Shown piece by piece: positions 1-6,262 of a stretch of DNA of 11,401 nt (position 1 is the first letter of the stretch; the number at the start of each line of letters is the position of its first letter). The notes below the pieces were generated by a model, which saw only the letters and a list, made by a program, of their open reading frames with translations, did not search any database and had not been told where the DNA came from. The position numbers and the translations under genes are program-made. Source of the stretch: Candidatus Thorarchaeota archaeon. GTDB taxonomy: Archaea > Asgardarchaeota > Thorarchaeia > Thorarchaeales > Thorarchaeaceae. The stretch lies in the NCBI GenBank assembly GCA_016841005.1, contig JAEORG010000450.1, positions 1-11,401 of the forward strand, in the 5' to 3' direction.

Positions 1-149
1 ATGGACTTACTGAGGAAGCAGTTGCTGAAGCTACGAAAGCCGCAATACTTGAAGTCTGTAAATTTGATGGTGTCATGAGAGTAAGTGCTGGAAACTATGG
101 TGGAAAACTAGGCAAATATCAGATTCACCTTCATCAGTTAGGGCTCTAG
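1..149 (+). CDS. ftr: Formylmethanofuran--tetrahydromethanopterin N-formyltransferase, C-terminal end (partial)
   Basis: Only the last 48 codons are present; the reading frame starts at base 3, stops with TAG at 147-149, and the 5' part lies outside the window. The translated tail ends with SAGNYGGKLGKYQIHLHQL, which matches the conserved C-terminus of Ftr (a GN-[YF]-GGKLG block followed by a short beta strand ending in HL-x-x-L). In the known family, Ftr moves the formyl group from formylmethanofuran to tetrahydromethanopterin in the cytoplasm, in the C1 (methyl) branch of methanogenesis or the archaeal Wood-Ljungdahl pathway. The window contains no other gene of that pathway, so the direction of flux cannot be judged. 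The identification rests on a short but characteristic C-terminal signature. Confidence 0.85.
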   Translation, partial: GLTEEAVAEATKAAILEVCKFDGVMRVSAGNYGGKLGKYQIHLHQLGL

Positions 150-191
150 TCACATAAGACTGACACATGTATCTAAGGTCTACTCAGAAAA

Positions 192-200
192 CTTTATCTC
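192..200 (+). promoter_or_regulatory. Putative TATA box of tRNA-Thr
   Basis: The sequence CTTTATCTC is preceded by a purine-rich GAAAA stretch that could act as a BRE. Its centre is about 34 nt before the first tRNA base, so transcription should begin a few nt upstream of the mature 5' end, as expected for RNase P processing. The same TTTATCT core precedes tRNA-Pro at a similar distance. Confidence 0.45.
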
Positions 201-229
201 CAATTCCTAAAGGACCTGATGACACGGAA

Positions 230-337
230 GCCTCTGTAGCTCAGACTGGTTAGATCGCCTCCTTGGTAAGGAGGAGGCCGCGGGTTCGAAAATGTACAAG
301 ACTTCCTTGCGTATTGAAAATCCCGCCAGGGGCTCCA
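230..337 (+). tRNA. tRNA-Thr(GGT) with an intron in the T-loop, CCA encoded
   Basis: The cloverleaf folds as follows. The acceptor stem 230-236 pairs with 327-333 (one G-U). The D-stem is 239-242/253-256, with one C-U mismatch at the second pair. The anticodon stem 258-262/270-274 is perfect, and its loop TTGGTAA gives anticodon GGT (265-267, Thr ACC/ACU codons). The variable loop has five bases (275-279) and the T-stem is 280-284/322-326. The discriminator is T334, normal for archaeal tRNA-Thr, and CCA is encoded at 335-337. The T-loop as written has 37 nt; removing 291-320 leaves the standard TTCGAAT. A scan that does not allow introns outside the anticodon loop would miss this gene or call it a pseudogene. 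The intact stems and the exact BHB at the insertion argue for a functional gene. Confidence 0.92.
291..320 (+). other. 30-nt BHB intron in the T-loop of tRNA-Thr (position 59/60)
   Basis: The insertion forms a strict bulge-helix-bulge. The outer helix is the T-stem. The central 4-bp helix pairs TTCG (285-288) with TGAA (315-318), including one G-U. The two 3-nt bulges are AAA (289-291) and AAT (319-321). The distal intron hairpin is 292-300/306-314, with one A-C mismatch, two G-U pairs and the loop ACTTC. Cutting between the second and third base of each bulge, the usual archaeal splicing rule, removes exactly 291-320 and restores the T-loop TTCGAAT. The location is non-canonical; most archaeal tRNA introns sit at 37/38. 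Confidence 0.9.
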
Positions 338-370
338 CTTCTTCTATCTTCAGTATCAATTCAGTTCTAA

Positions 371-380
371 AACAATATAT
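371..380 (+). promoter_or_regulatory. Putative TATA box of the DUF5661 gene
   Basis: AACAATATAT is preceded by an A-rich TAAAA element. The AT core is centred near 377, about 27 nt before the ATG at 404. The predicted transcription start therefore coincides with the start codon, suggesting a leaderless mRNA. No Shine-Dalgarno motif is seen before 404. Confidence 0.5.
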
Positions 381-403
381 CTTGCATTATTCATAATTGC
401 TTC

Positions 404-676
404 ATGACAGATAGAAAATCTTTCACTACAGAAGAAGCAAAAGAAATCGGTGAAAAACTAGATATCCGATGGGATAAGTTTGATGTAAAACAGTTCAGAA
501 TGGGTATGAACGTTGAGCTTGAACATGGTATGCGGGATCAATATACCAATGTGACTAATGATGACCCCTTGATGACCGGTAAGATTGCATTAGCTCATCT
601 CAATGAATTTCCTGACTACTACGATAGATTAGACAAGCTTGAGGAAGAAGCAAAGGCCTATTGGGAGAACAAGTGA
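404..676 (+). CDS. DUF5661 family protein
   Basis: A 90-aa soluble, acidic protein. The signatures that place it in DUF5661 run in order: an N-terminal FTTEEAKEIGEKL helix (residues 7-19), a central FRMGMNVELEHG block (31-42), then NVTNDD (49-54), and a C-terminal KIALAHLNEFPDYYDRL block (60-76) rich in conserved His, Glu, Asp and Tyr. The length is normal for the family, so the gene appears complete. No biochemical function is known to me; the cluster of conserved His and acidic residues could bind a metal, which is inference. The ATG at 404 is chosen because the family N-terminus begins there and a TATA box sits about 27 nt upstream. The gene follows tRNA-Thr on the same strand with its own promoter and converges on the TIGR04076-type gene, 58 bp away. 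Confidence 0.85.
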   Translation: MTDRKSFTTEEAKEIGEKLDIRWDKFDVKQFRMGMNVELEHGMRDQYTNVTNDDPLMTGKIALAHLNEFPDYYDRLDKLEEEAKAYWENK

Positions 677-734
677 TACCAAACAGACAAAAGAAAATCA
701 ACTAATCCGAATCCCGTCAGGAGATTCACTTCAT

Positions 735-1049
735 CTATTTATTCAATTTCTCTATCTTGAAGACAACTGGTTTTATTCCATCTCCACATGGCTGGTATGT
801 AACTCCAGGAGCTGGCCATTCATAATCCCCTCCAAAGTAATAGACCATCAATGTAGTATAGAGGTCTTGCCAAGCACGGCCGCACAATCCTTCAGGTTTA
901 TTCAGATGATGGTCAACAATGAATTCTTCTCCAACTCTATGCCCACAAGGTTGCAAAGGTTCACCGTTGTAAGTGATTCCATGGTCAGGTCCGAAGACAT
1001 CTTCTGGCGTAAACTTCTTGATGACAGTAACTTTCAGGTGTGTTTCCAT
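735..1049 (-). CDS. TIGR04076 family small cysteine-containing protein
   Basis: A 104-aa protein starting at the ATG whose first base is 1049. A GGAGAG Shine-Dalgarno lies a few nt upstream, and the family N-terminus (a short beta strand, here LKVTVIKK) begins there. The open frame continues to 1085, but that part is not family-like. Recognisable elements are the three conserved Cys regions PCGHRVGEEF, LCGRAWQDL and QPCGDGIKPVVFKIEKL, with a GGDYEWPAPG turn before the last. This order (Cys, GxEF strand, Cys-containing AW helix, GGD turn, C-x-DG-x-[KR]-PV-x-F-[KR]-[IVL] end) is the pattern I recall for TIGR04076, found in many anaerobic archaea and bacteria and uncharacterised. The three Cys could bind a metal or be redox active; this is inference. 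The gene converges on DUF5661 and lies 96 bp downstream of the 162-aa unknown gene. Confidence 0.8.
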   Translation of the reverse strand: METHLKVTVIKKFTPEDVFGPDHGITYNGEPLQPCGHRVGEEFIVDHHLNKPEGLCGRAWQDLYTTLMVYYFGGDYEWPAPGVTYQPCGDGIKPVVFKIEKLNK

Positions 1050-1087
1050 TATTCTCTCTCCATCCCTTCGACTGGCTCTTGACATAT

Positions 1088-1104
1088 CTTCTAGTCTTTA
1101 GAAG
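1088..1104. repeat. Perfect 6-bp inverted repeat CTTCTA-5-TAGAAG
   Basis: CTTCTA (1088-1093) and TAGAAG (1099-1104) flank the 5-nt spacer GTCTT. It lies in the 96-bp gap between two minus-strand genes, about 40 nt upstream of the TIGR04076-type start. It could be a weak hairpin ending the upstream cassette or an operator for the downstream gene. Read on the minus strand, the spacer side also gives a poor TATA-like TCTAAAGA. Chance occurrence cannot be excluded. Confidence 0.25.
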
Positions 1105-1145
1105 CTAATCAATACAGTAATTGACCTTGCAGCAGTAGCAGATAT

Positions 1146-1634
1146 TTATTCAGCACCAACCCAGTCTGGAGAGAAGCGAAGTCCACAGGCCGCCTCAGCG
1201 CCATGTCCGAATTGTTCAGTTGAGTTTAGATACGCATCTGTTCTCTCAATGAATAACCTCAGAGTAGCTGGGTTAACGCTTAATTCAACTGTAAAATCAT
1301 CAAGAATGAATGGTTCATTGTCCATGGCATCAAATCCAAGTCGCACAACCAACATATCCAACCACTGAATCACGACACCGTTTTTTTCCCCAAATGCCTT
1401 GATATCAAAATCTGTAGGCGGATTACACTTGTATTTCTTGACGCCTTTTCCATAGGTCGCAAACAAGTTGAGCAATGCCTGAAGGCTGTCCCTAAGGGTC
1501 TGAAGAGCAATATCATCACCCATGATGTATATCTCATCTCTCCATCTGTCACTTCGGTTGTCTTTCACCCGCCAAATCTGGAAATTCAGATTGTCATATT
1601 CTTTCTTATCTGTTACAGAATTCAGATCAATCAC
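1146..1634 (-). CDS. Hypothetical protein, 162 aa, last gene of a three-gene cassette
   Basis: I do not recognise this family. The protein is soluble, with no signal peptide or membrane segment. It begins MIDLNSVTDKKEYDN, has an aromatic strand NFQIWRVKD, then a long region that looks alpha/beta (IALQTLRDSLQALLNLF helix; VVIQWLDMLVVRLGF helix), and ends CGLRFSPDWVGAE. It has four Trp and two Cys, too scattered to suggest a metal site. The start is a GTG at 1634, two nt after the TAG of the upstream membrane-protein gene, so translation is probably coupled. No ATG lies near the N-terminus. The context suggests it works with the DUF202-like protein, perhaps as a cytosolic partner; this is inference. 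Confidence 0.7.
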   Translation of the reverse strand: MIDLNSVTDKKEYDNLNFQIWRVKDNRSDRWRDEIYIMGDDIALQTLRDSLQALLNLFATYGKGVKKYKCNPPTDFDIKAFGEKNGVVIQWLDMLVVRLGFDAMDNEPFILDDFTVELSVNPATLRLFIERTDAYLNSTEQFGHGAEAACGLRFSPDWVGAE

Positions 1635-1636
1635 CC

Positions 1637-2014
1637 CTAGTCATCGAGTAGCAAATTATTCTGTCGTAAAAGGCTCTCAGTATCCACACATGCATTCTTT
1701 CGGAGTCTCGAATTTCTTCGCAGGTCTCCAAGTGCATCTATCACCAGATATCCGCCAATAATAGATAGACAGATGATTCCAATTATTAGACTAAAGATAA
1801 ACACGAGGACGTCCTCAATTAGATAATACTCTGAAGTGGCAATGAGGATAGTTAGAAGTGACATTGGAATGGTGAGAATCCCGATTCCTGTTCGCAGTTG
1901 AGCTAGATGAGTTCTCTTTTCAGCCTCAATAGTCCTGATGACTGCTAATGTAGTATTGAGATTTCCTTCCTTTTCAGCAGCCTTGGCAATATTTACTAGT
2001 TCATCATTTTCCAT
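1637..2014 (-). CDS. DUF202-like two-helix membrane protein
   Basis: A 125-aa protein. Residues 1-40 are an amphipathic cytosolic N-terminus (AKAAEKEGNLNTTLAVIRT). The motif AEKRTHLAQLRTGIGIL at about 31-47 resembles the conserved A-x-E-RT-x-LA-x-x-RT signature of DUF202/YidH membrane proteins. Two predicted transmembrane helices follow (about 44-60 and 68-92), then a basic tail (RRNSRLRKN) and a polar C-terminus. The function of DUF202 proteins is unknown to me beyond membrane residence. The start is ATG at 2014, with the strong Shine-Dalgarno GAGGTGAT at 2018-2025 overlapping the end of the upstream gene region. The stop is two nt before the GTG of the next gene, so this is the middle gene of an operon. 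The family assignment rests on the RT-x-LA-x-x-RT motif alone and is moderate. Confidence 0.7.
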   Translation of the reverse strand: MENDELVNIAKAAEKEGNLNTTLAVIRTIEAEKRTHLAQLRTGIGILTIPMSLLTILIATSEYYLIEDVLVFIFSLIIGIICLSIIGGYLVIDALGDLRRNSRLRKNACVDTESLLRQNNLLLDD

Positions 2015-2017
2015 AAT

Positions 2018-2025
2018 ATCACCTC
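2018..2025 (-). promoter_or_regulatory. Strong Shine-Dalgarno GAGGTGAT
   Basis: Read on the minus strand, GAGGTGAT stands three nt before the ATG at 2014, and the stop of the upstream 77-aa gene (2027-2029) is adjacent. It is close to a full complement of the archaeal 16S 3' end, and it fixes the start of the DUF202-like gene. Confidence 0.7.
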
Positions 2026-2026
2026 T

Positions 2027-2260
2027 CTATTCTTCTTCCTGTAGAGGGTCACTGAGTTGTGATTTTTTCTTCCTTGCTATCAGCCGTCTGGCTTCTTCAG
2101 GTCCGACTAGCTCACTCAGTCGTTGAAGTCTATCTGGGTCATCCTCCTTATCGAGCCACTTTTCTATCTGCTTGTAGACTTCAGGTGATAAATCCTTAGC
2201 TAATTTCTTCTTTCTTTCCTTCTTGCCAAGGTCAAAGTCATCAGGTCCCAGTAGACTCAT
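2027..2260 (-). CDS. Hypothetical small charged protein, 77 aa
   Basis: A short, very hydrophilic protein made mostly of Lys, Arg, Glu, Asp and Leu, with no membrane segment, signal peptide or Cys. The basic segment KKERKKKLAKDL (about 13-24) is followed by helical stretches (SPEVYKQIEKWLDKEDD; DRLQRLSELVGPEEARRLIARKKK) and an acidic tail. The spacing of Leu/Ile suggests two amphipathic helices that could pack as a small helical domain or bind nucleic acid or a partner; no family is recognised. The ATG at 2260 has a GGTGAT Shine-Dalgarno about six nt upstream. The stop TAG is 12 nt from the next start, so it is the first gene of the three-gene cassette. Codon use and the good ribosome site support a real gene. 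Confidence 0.7.
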   Translation of the reverse strand: MSLLGPDDFDLGKKERKKKLAKDLSPEVYKQIEKWLDKEDDPDRLQRLSELVGPEEARRLIARKKKSQLSDPLQEEE

Positions 2261-2386
2261 CTTAGTATCACCATCAATCTGTGAATATCTGACGTTATGA
2301 CTGTTCGCATGATAGAGAAATGAAATGGTGCGTTACGTATCAGAATCATAGCAAAAACTTAGTATGCCACAGTCAGTTTCTGAGAT

Positions 2387-3694
2387 TTAACATGCTGTAT
2401 CTGCTTGCTTCTCATTTAGATTCAGTTCTCTCTGTATTGGTTTTGGTTTAAGCAGTGACCAAATCCAAATTAACTGAACAAATATGACCGTTAGAAGAAG
2501 AACGAAGCCGATCCACCAATCCAATGTGAAAGTCTGTCCTGTAAATAAAACTCGTTCACCATAGTATAGCATTGCTAATGCCCCACAGTAGATGTAGTAG
2601 AGCAATTCAGTAATCTTTGTGTCCCAACCCAATTCATCTCTATTCAAGAAACATACTATGATTATTATGGGGATGAAAGACCCAACATAGAATGAGAGCG
2701 TTTTCCATGCAAATGTCATAAAAATCAATGATAATAGAACAAATCGCTTCTCCAAACTAAGACTTATCAGAGAATGAATCCAGGTTTTCATTGGTCCTCG
2801 TTCGAAGACTGGCCTCAGCTTGTTGGGAATGAAATACGGTCCAATGACTAATATCAGGCAGATCATGAAGGCTATAATAGGTATTGATCCCAACTCAACA
2901 CCAAAGAATCTTGGAATGACCCATATATTCGCTCCAATAGCTGACATTCCAGCCTCATAAAAGATTGGTGAGAAAATGTCTGCACCTAGTAACAATATGA
3001 ATGGGACATATCCAATACATATCAATAATACAACTAGAAGGAATCCTCTAAGTTTGTTTTTGAACATCGATAGTGGGACTAATGCGAATAAAATGAACAA
3101 GAACTTAGTAAATAGAAATCCGAGACCTATGGCAAGAATGGCTAAATCTTCTCTATCATTTTTAACAAACCACATGGAAAGAAGCAAGAAAATCGCAGTG
3201 ATGGCCTCATCTTGATTCCAAAAAACCACGAATAACCAGATGATAGGAATTAGAGAGTACTGCAAAGCAAATAATCTGGCCTTCTTTTCACCAAACCAAT
3301 TTTGTGTGTAATAGAATCCTAAAACGAGAACAGCCAAGTCAAAAAGAGTGAATAGAATATTAATAGCAAGAGGATGGTTCCAAAACAATAGGGGAAGTGC
3401 CAAAAGGTATGAAAAAGGAGGTGAGAAGCTGGATGGAAAGTCTCTGTAGGGGAGCAGTCCATGAAGTATCCCATCTCCCTGTACATAGAAGTAGCCTCTA
3501 AGATCCCACGTTCCTTCGTATCCTGTAAAGCCATACAAATATACACTGGTCAATACTCTAGTTAGAAGATAGAATATTGCAATAAGCAAGAAGTACAGCT
3601 TCTTCTCTCGTGTTTCCAATTTGAATAGATATGGTACTAGAATAGCTAAAACTATACTACCGACGACAAGAGTGAAATACCATACCGGAAACAA
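2387..3694 (-). CDS. Multi-spanning GT-C fold glycosyltransferase-like protein
   Basis: A 435-aa polytopic membrane protein with roughly ten or eleven hydrophobic helices. After the first two helices comes an extracytoplasmic loop with D64 (TWDLRGYFYVQGDG), then LPYRDFPSSFSPP (residues 81-93). This layout, an acidic residue in loop 1 followed by G-x-x-PYRDF and S-PP before the next helix, is typical of GT-C enzymes (GT39/GT87/mannosyltransferase-like) that use dolichyl- or polyprenyl-phosphate sugars on the outer face. The specific sugar and acceptor cannot be read. The C-terminus is a short polar tail. The start is a TTG at 3694: an in-frame TAG precedes it directly and the Shine-Dalgarno AGGTGAT (3701-3707) lies six nt upstream. 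It is divergent from the FAD-dependent gene and shares a TATA-containing intergenic region with it. Confidence 0.75.
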   Translation of the reverse strand: MFPVWYFTLVVGSIVLAILVPYLFKLETREKKLYFLLIAIFYLLTRVLTSVYLYGFTGYEGTWDLRGYFYVQGDGILHGLLPYRDFPSSFSPPFSYLLALPLLFWNHPLAINILFTLFDLAVLVLGFYYTQNWFGEKKARLFALQYSLIPIIWLFVVFWNQDEAITAIFLLLSMWFVKNDREDLAILAIGLGFLFTKFLFILFALVPLSMFKNKLRGFLLVVLLICIGYVPFILLLGADIFSPIFYEAGMSAIGANIWVIPRFFGVELGSIPIIAFMICLILVIGPYFIPNKLRPVFERGPMKTWIHSLISLSLEKRFVLLSLIFMTFAWKTLSFYVGSFIPIIIIVCFLNRDELGWDTKITELLYYIYCGALAMLYYGERVLFTGQTFTLDWWIGFVLLLTVIFVQLIWIWSLLKPKPIQRELNLNEKQADTAC

Positions 3695-3700
3695 CTAAGC

Positions 3701-3707
3701 ATCACCT
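3701..3707 (-). promoter_or_regulatory. Shine-Dalgarno AGGTGAT that fixes a TTG start
   Basis: On the minus strand, AGGTGAT is followed by six nt (GCTTAG, holding an in-frame stop) and then TTG at 3694. An ATG overlapping this site is in another frame that soon ends. The combination makes TTG the start of the glycosyltransferase-like gene. Confidence 0.65.
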
Positions 3708-3730
3708 ATCTTGGAAAACGATTTTTGACC

Positions 3731-3740
3731 TACATATAAT
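3731..3740. promoter_or_regulatory. TATA element possibly shared by two divergent genes
   Basis: TACATATAAT reads as a TATA box in either direction (minus strand ATTATATGTA). Rightward, a start about 26 nt away falls near 3763. Leftward, it falls near 3711, just before the AGGTGAT ribosome site of the glycosyltransferase-like gene. Only about 70 bp separate the divergent open frames and no second good TATA box is seen there. Confidence 0.45.
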
Positions 3741-3839
3741 GATAATGGTGAAATTGCTCAGATGGCATTTCTTCAAAATCAGAATTCATCAATAAGATTT
3801 ATGACTAAAAACAAAATCACCAGTAAGAGGAATTATAGA

Positions 3840-5093
3840 GTGAAAGTGGTAATCCTAGGTGGTGGCGTTGCAGGACTTGCAGCATCCTATTTGTTGAAAG
3901 AAAAGGCGGATGTCACTCTTGTCGAGAAAGAGAATCATCTGGGTGGTCTAGCAAGTAGCTTTGAACATGAAGGTCATTGGTTTCCGTATTTTTATCATCA
4001 CATATTTCCTCACGACACATTCACTAGAAAATATCTCAAGGCATTTGGATTAGATTCATCATTGCAATGGAAACGTGTCAAGGTTGGTATATTTGCTAAT
4101 GATAGGGCCTGGGACTTCACATCCCCTTTCGACCTATTGAAGTTTAGATATCTATCACCACTCGGACGAATAAGGTATGGCTGGTTCGGCGTTAAGACCA
4201 TGTTTGCATTAAACCCTACTACAATAGACAAGACACTGGATGCACGCACATGGCTCGAAAAACAAGGCGGCAAAGAGGTCACTGACAAAATCTTTGTTCC
4301 CTTATATGCAGAGAATAAGTTCAATGTGAAATTGGAAGAGATTTCTGCTCGTCAGTTAGCAATGCGACTTGCAAATAGAGAAATTCTAGGTAAATTTGCA
4401 TATCCTCCCCAAGGGCTCCATACCTTCTTGCAAAGATTTGAAGCATCATTAGAAGATAAAATCGAGATAGCAAAGTCTACCAGTGTAGAGAAAATTGACT
4501 TAGACAACAAGTGCTTGAGTCTGAACGGTCAAGAAGTTCGCTACGATGCTCTGATTTGTACAATTCCCATTCCGAATTTTCTAGCTATTGTCAAGGGATT
4601 ACCTGACGTGCTGTATAACAAATACTCTCAAGTAAGATACTCCCCTGCAGTAGAAGTAGCCTTTGCAACAGAGAACCATCTCACCAAACACTACTGGTTG
4701 AATATATTTAGGAAACGATTTGGGCTTTTGTTTCAGCACTCGAATCTATATGATGGATATCCATTCAAATTCCATTGGGCACTGCGCTATGGAGGATCTG
4801 AGAAAGATTTGCATTTGTCAGATGAAGTGATAGTAAAAGAATATCTGAAGGCTCTAGATTCAATTGCATCACCAAAAGACATTCTCTGGTGGAAAGTATT
4901 TCGTGCAAGATATACAGAGCCAATCTTCACATCTGATTATGCAAGTTTTATGCCTCGTAGCAAGGCTGGAATTGGTGATTTGTACTTCGCAGGAACCGCG
5001 ACTGTCTACCCAAGAATTAGAAACATGGATGCAAGTATTCAGTCTGGTGAAAAAGCAGCAAAAAAGGTAATCACTGATTTTGGCTTGGAATGA
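3840..5093 (+). CDS. FAD-dependent amine oxidase-fold oxidoreductase (protoporphyrinogen oxidase / UDP-galactopyranose mutase-like)
   Basis: A 417-aa protein from the preferred GTG at 3840. The N-terminus is a Rossmann FAD site, VVILGGGVAGLAASYLL (G7-G9, G12), with E29 at the end of strand 2 to bind the ribose and the GG at 35-36 of HLGGLASSF near the pyrophosphate. An aromatic FPYFYHHIF stretch follows. The C-terminal GDLYFAGTATVYPRIRNMD and SGEKAAKKV complete the FAD-binding half of the amine-oxidase superfamily. Such enzymes often sit next to glycosyltransferases in archaea, but the substrate is not predictable. The GTG has AAGAGG (3825-3830) nine nt upstream, and the fold begins at once after it. 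In-frame ATGs at 3762 and 3801 would add 26 or 13 non-family residues. However, 3762 coincides with the predicted transcription start, so a leaderless longer form is possible. It precedes the flippase-like gene by 60 bp. Confidence 0.8.
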   Translation: MKVVILGGGVAGLAASYLLKEKADVTLVEKENHLGGLASSFEHEGHWFPYFYHHIFPHDTFTRKYLKAFGLDSSLQWKRVKVGIFANDRAWDFTSPFDLLKFRYLSPLGRIRYGWFGVKTMFALNPTTIDKTLDARTWLEKQGGKEVTDKIFVPLYAENKFNVKLEEISARQLAMRLANREILGKFAYPPQGLHTFLQRFEASLEDKIEIAKSTSVEKIDLDNKCLSLNGQEVRYDALICTIPIPNFLAIVKGLPDVLYNKYSQVRYSPAVEVAFATENHLTKHYWLNIFRKRFGLLFQHSNLYDGYPFKFHWALRYGGSEKDLHLSDEVIVKEYLKALDSIASPKDILWWKVFRARYTEPIFTSDYASFMPRSKAGIGDLYFAGTATVYPRIRNMDASIQSGEKAAKKVITDFGLE

Positions 5094-5130
5094 ATCGACT
5101 CAATGAAATCACATCCAAAGTAATGTGTAT

Positions 5131-5140
5131 CTTTAAAAAG
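5131..5140 (+). promoter_or_regulatory. Putative TATA box of the flippase-like gene
   Basis: CTTTAAAAAG lies in the 60-bp gap after the FAD-dependent gene. Transcription about 26 nt downstream would begin near 5160, between the alternative TTG (5154) and GTG (5163) starts. This suggests that the flippase-like gene can be transcribed on its own and may be leaderless. Confidence 0.4.
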
Positions 5141-5153
5141 AGCCCAGCTTTGT

Positions 5154-6236
5154 TTGCCGCTTGTGAGAAGAGTTAATCAAGTACTAAGGGTCCTACTCTC
5201 AGTAATCCTAGCAATTGTACTTATGAGTATCCTATTTGCGATAGTCGGTCTTGAGAGACTATCAACCGCATTTGCACAAGCCACTACAAATCCATTGTTC
5301 TTGATATTCTTTGTTTCTGCATTCTTGGGATCTTTTCTTTTCAGAGCTAAAAGACTACAGATGATTGTTGGTGCTGAGGAAATAGGTTATTTCTTCTACC
5401 TCAAGATGCTCTTTGTATCCTGGTTCTTGAACCTTATCGCTCCAGCACGAGTTGGTGAAGCATCTCAAATAGCACTCCTTCATTCAGAATACAAAGTTCC
5501 TGTTGGTCATGCAGGAACTGCAATTGTAGCGGATAAGATATTTGATCTTGTTAGTTTAGTAACGCTCCTAAGCTGCTTTCTTTTATTTATTGGACAATCA
5601 ACTAATGCAAACTTGCCCTTCGATCTATTTGTAATCATTACAATCGCTGCATTAGGCGCATTGATACTTGGTCTATTTCTAGTAGCGAAATTCCCAGCTC
5701 AGCTCAAAGGAATACTTTCGAAGTTATTTGGTAGATGGCCAAGGATACTTGGAATTTTTCATCGTCTTGTTGACTCTTCCAGTACAGCAACGAGTCGTAT
5801 TGTTTCATCAAAGAGTAAGATACTCTTTCTGTTCTCACTCTCTATTCCTGTATGGCTATTAGAATCTAGCACTCTTTTCTTCATGTCCCAAGCTATGGGA
5901 TATTCATTCCCCGTAATAGAATCCATGACTGCAGCAGTTGCAGCATTCATGGCTATGACATTGCCGCTGACTCCAGGAGGTTTTGGTACATACGAGTTAG
6001 TAATGGCTTTCACACTCTCGGTTCTACTTCCCCAATTTGGCCTAGAAACGGTCACACTGCCTGTTGCAATTGTTGAGCATCTACTTCGTCAAGTAGTGAC
6101 CCTAATTGTGGGTGCCATTTCTTTGACTTCTCTAGGCATAAGTCTCTCTGCTGTAATGGATTTAGCAAGAAGATTCAAAGGAACACAAGAAACGGAAGAA
6201 ACAGATCCAATAGACTCAGAAATTGAAGCTACATGA
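5154..6236 (+). CDS. LPG synthase transmembrane-domain / flippase-like membrane protein
   Basis: A membrane protein of 360 aa from TTG 5154, or 357 aa from GTG 5163. It has about eight hydrophobic segments and the conserved blocks of the lysylphosphatidylglycerol-synthase TM (UPF0104/TIGR00374) family: LNLIAPARVGEASQIALL (around N93-P97-R99-G101-E102), AGTAIVADKIFDLVSL (D127, D131), and LPLTPGGFGTYELVMAF (P274-E281). It lacks the soluble aminoacyl-transferase domain of bacterial MprF, so it is the stand-alone integral membrane form. Members of this group are proposed to move lipids or lipid-linked sugars across membranes; a flippase role for glycolipid or polyprenyl-linked intermediates here is inference. 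The C-terminus is polar and acidic. No good Shine-Dalgarno is seen; GTG at 5163 would suit leaderless translation better than TTG. It follows the FAD-dependent gene and converges on the DUF362 gene with a 26-bp gap. Confidence 0.8.
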   Translation: MPLVRRVNQVLRVLLSVILAIVLMSILFAIVGLERLSTAFAQATTNPLFLIFFVSAFLGSFLFRAKRLQMIVGAEEIGYFFYLKMLFVSWFLNLIAPARVGEASQIALLHSEYKVPVGHAGTAIVADKIFDLVSLVTLLSCFLLFIGQSTNANLPFDLFVIITIAALGALILGLFLVAKFPAQLKGILSKLFGRWPRILGIFHRLVDSSSTATSRIVSSKSKILFLFSLSIPVWLLESSTLFFMSQAMGYSFPVIESMTAAVAAFMAMTLPLTPGGFGTYELVMAFTLSVLLPQFGLETVTLPVAIVEHLLRQVVTLIVGAISLTSLGISLSAVMDLARRFKGTQETEETDPIDSEIEAT

Positions 6237-6262
6237 TTTTTACTAACAATCACAATTGTAGT

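Noticed and set aside
280..326. tRNA-Thr as a pseudogene disrupted by a 30-nt insertion
   Set aside because: The insertion forms an exact BHB whose excision restores a standard T-loop, and the remaining stems are intact apart from one D-stem mismatch; a random insertion would not do this.
639..1082. 147-aa plus-strand open frame opposite the TIGR04076-type gene
   Set aside because: It is antisense to a gene with recognisable family motifs, overlaps the end of DUF5661, and its translation has no family-like features.
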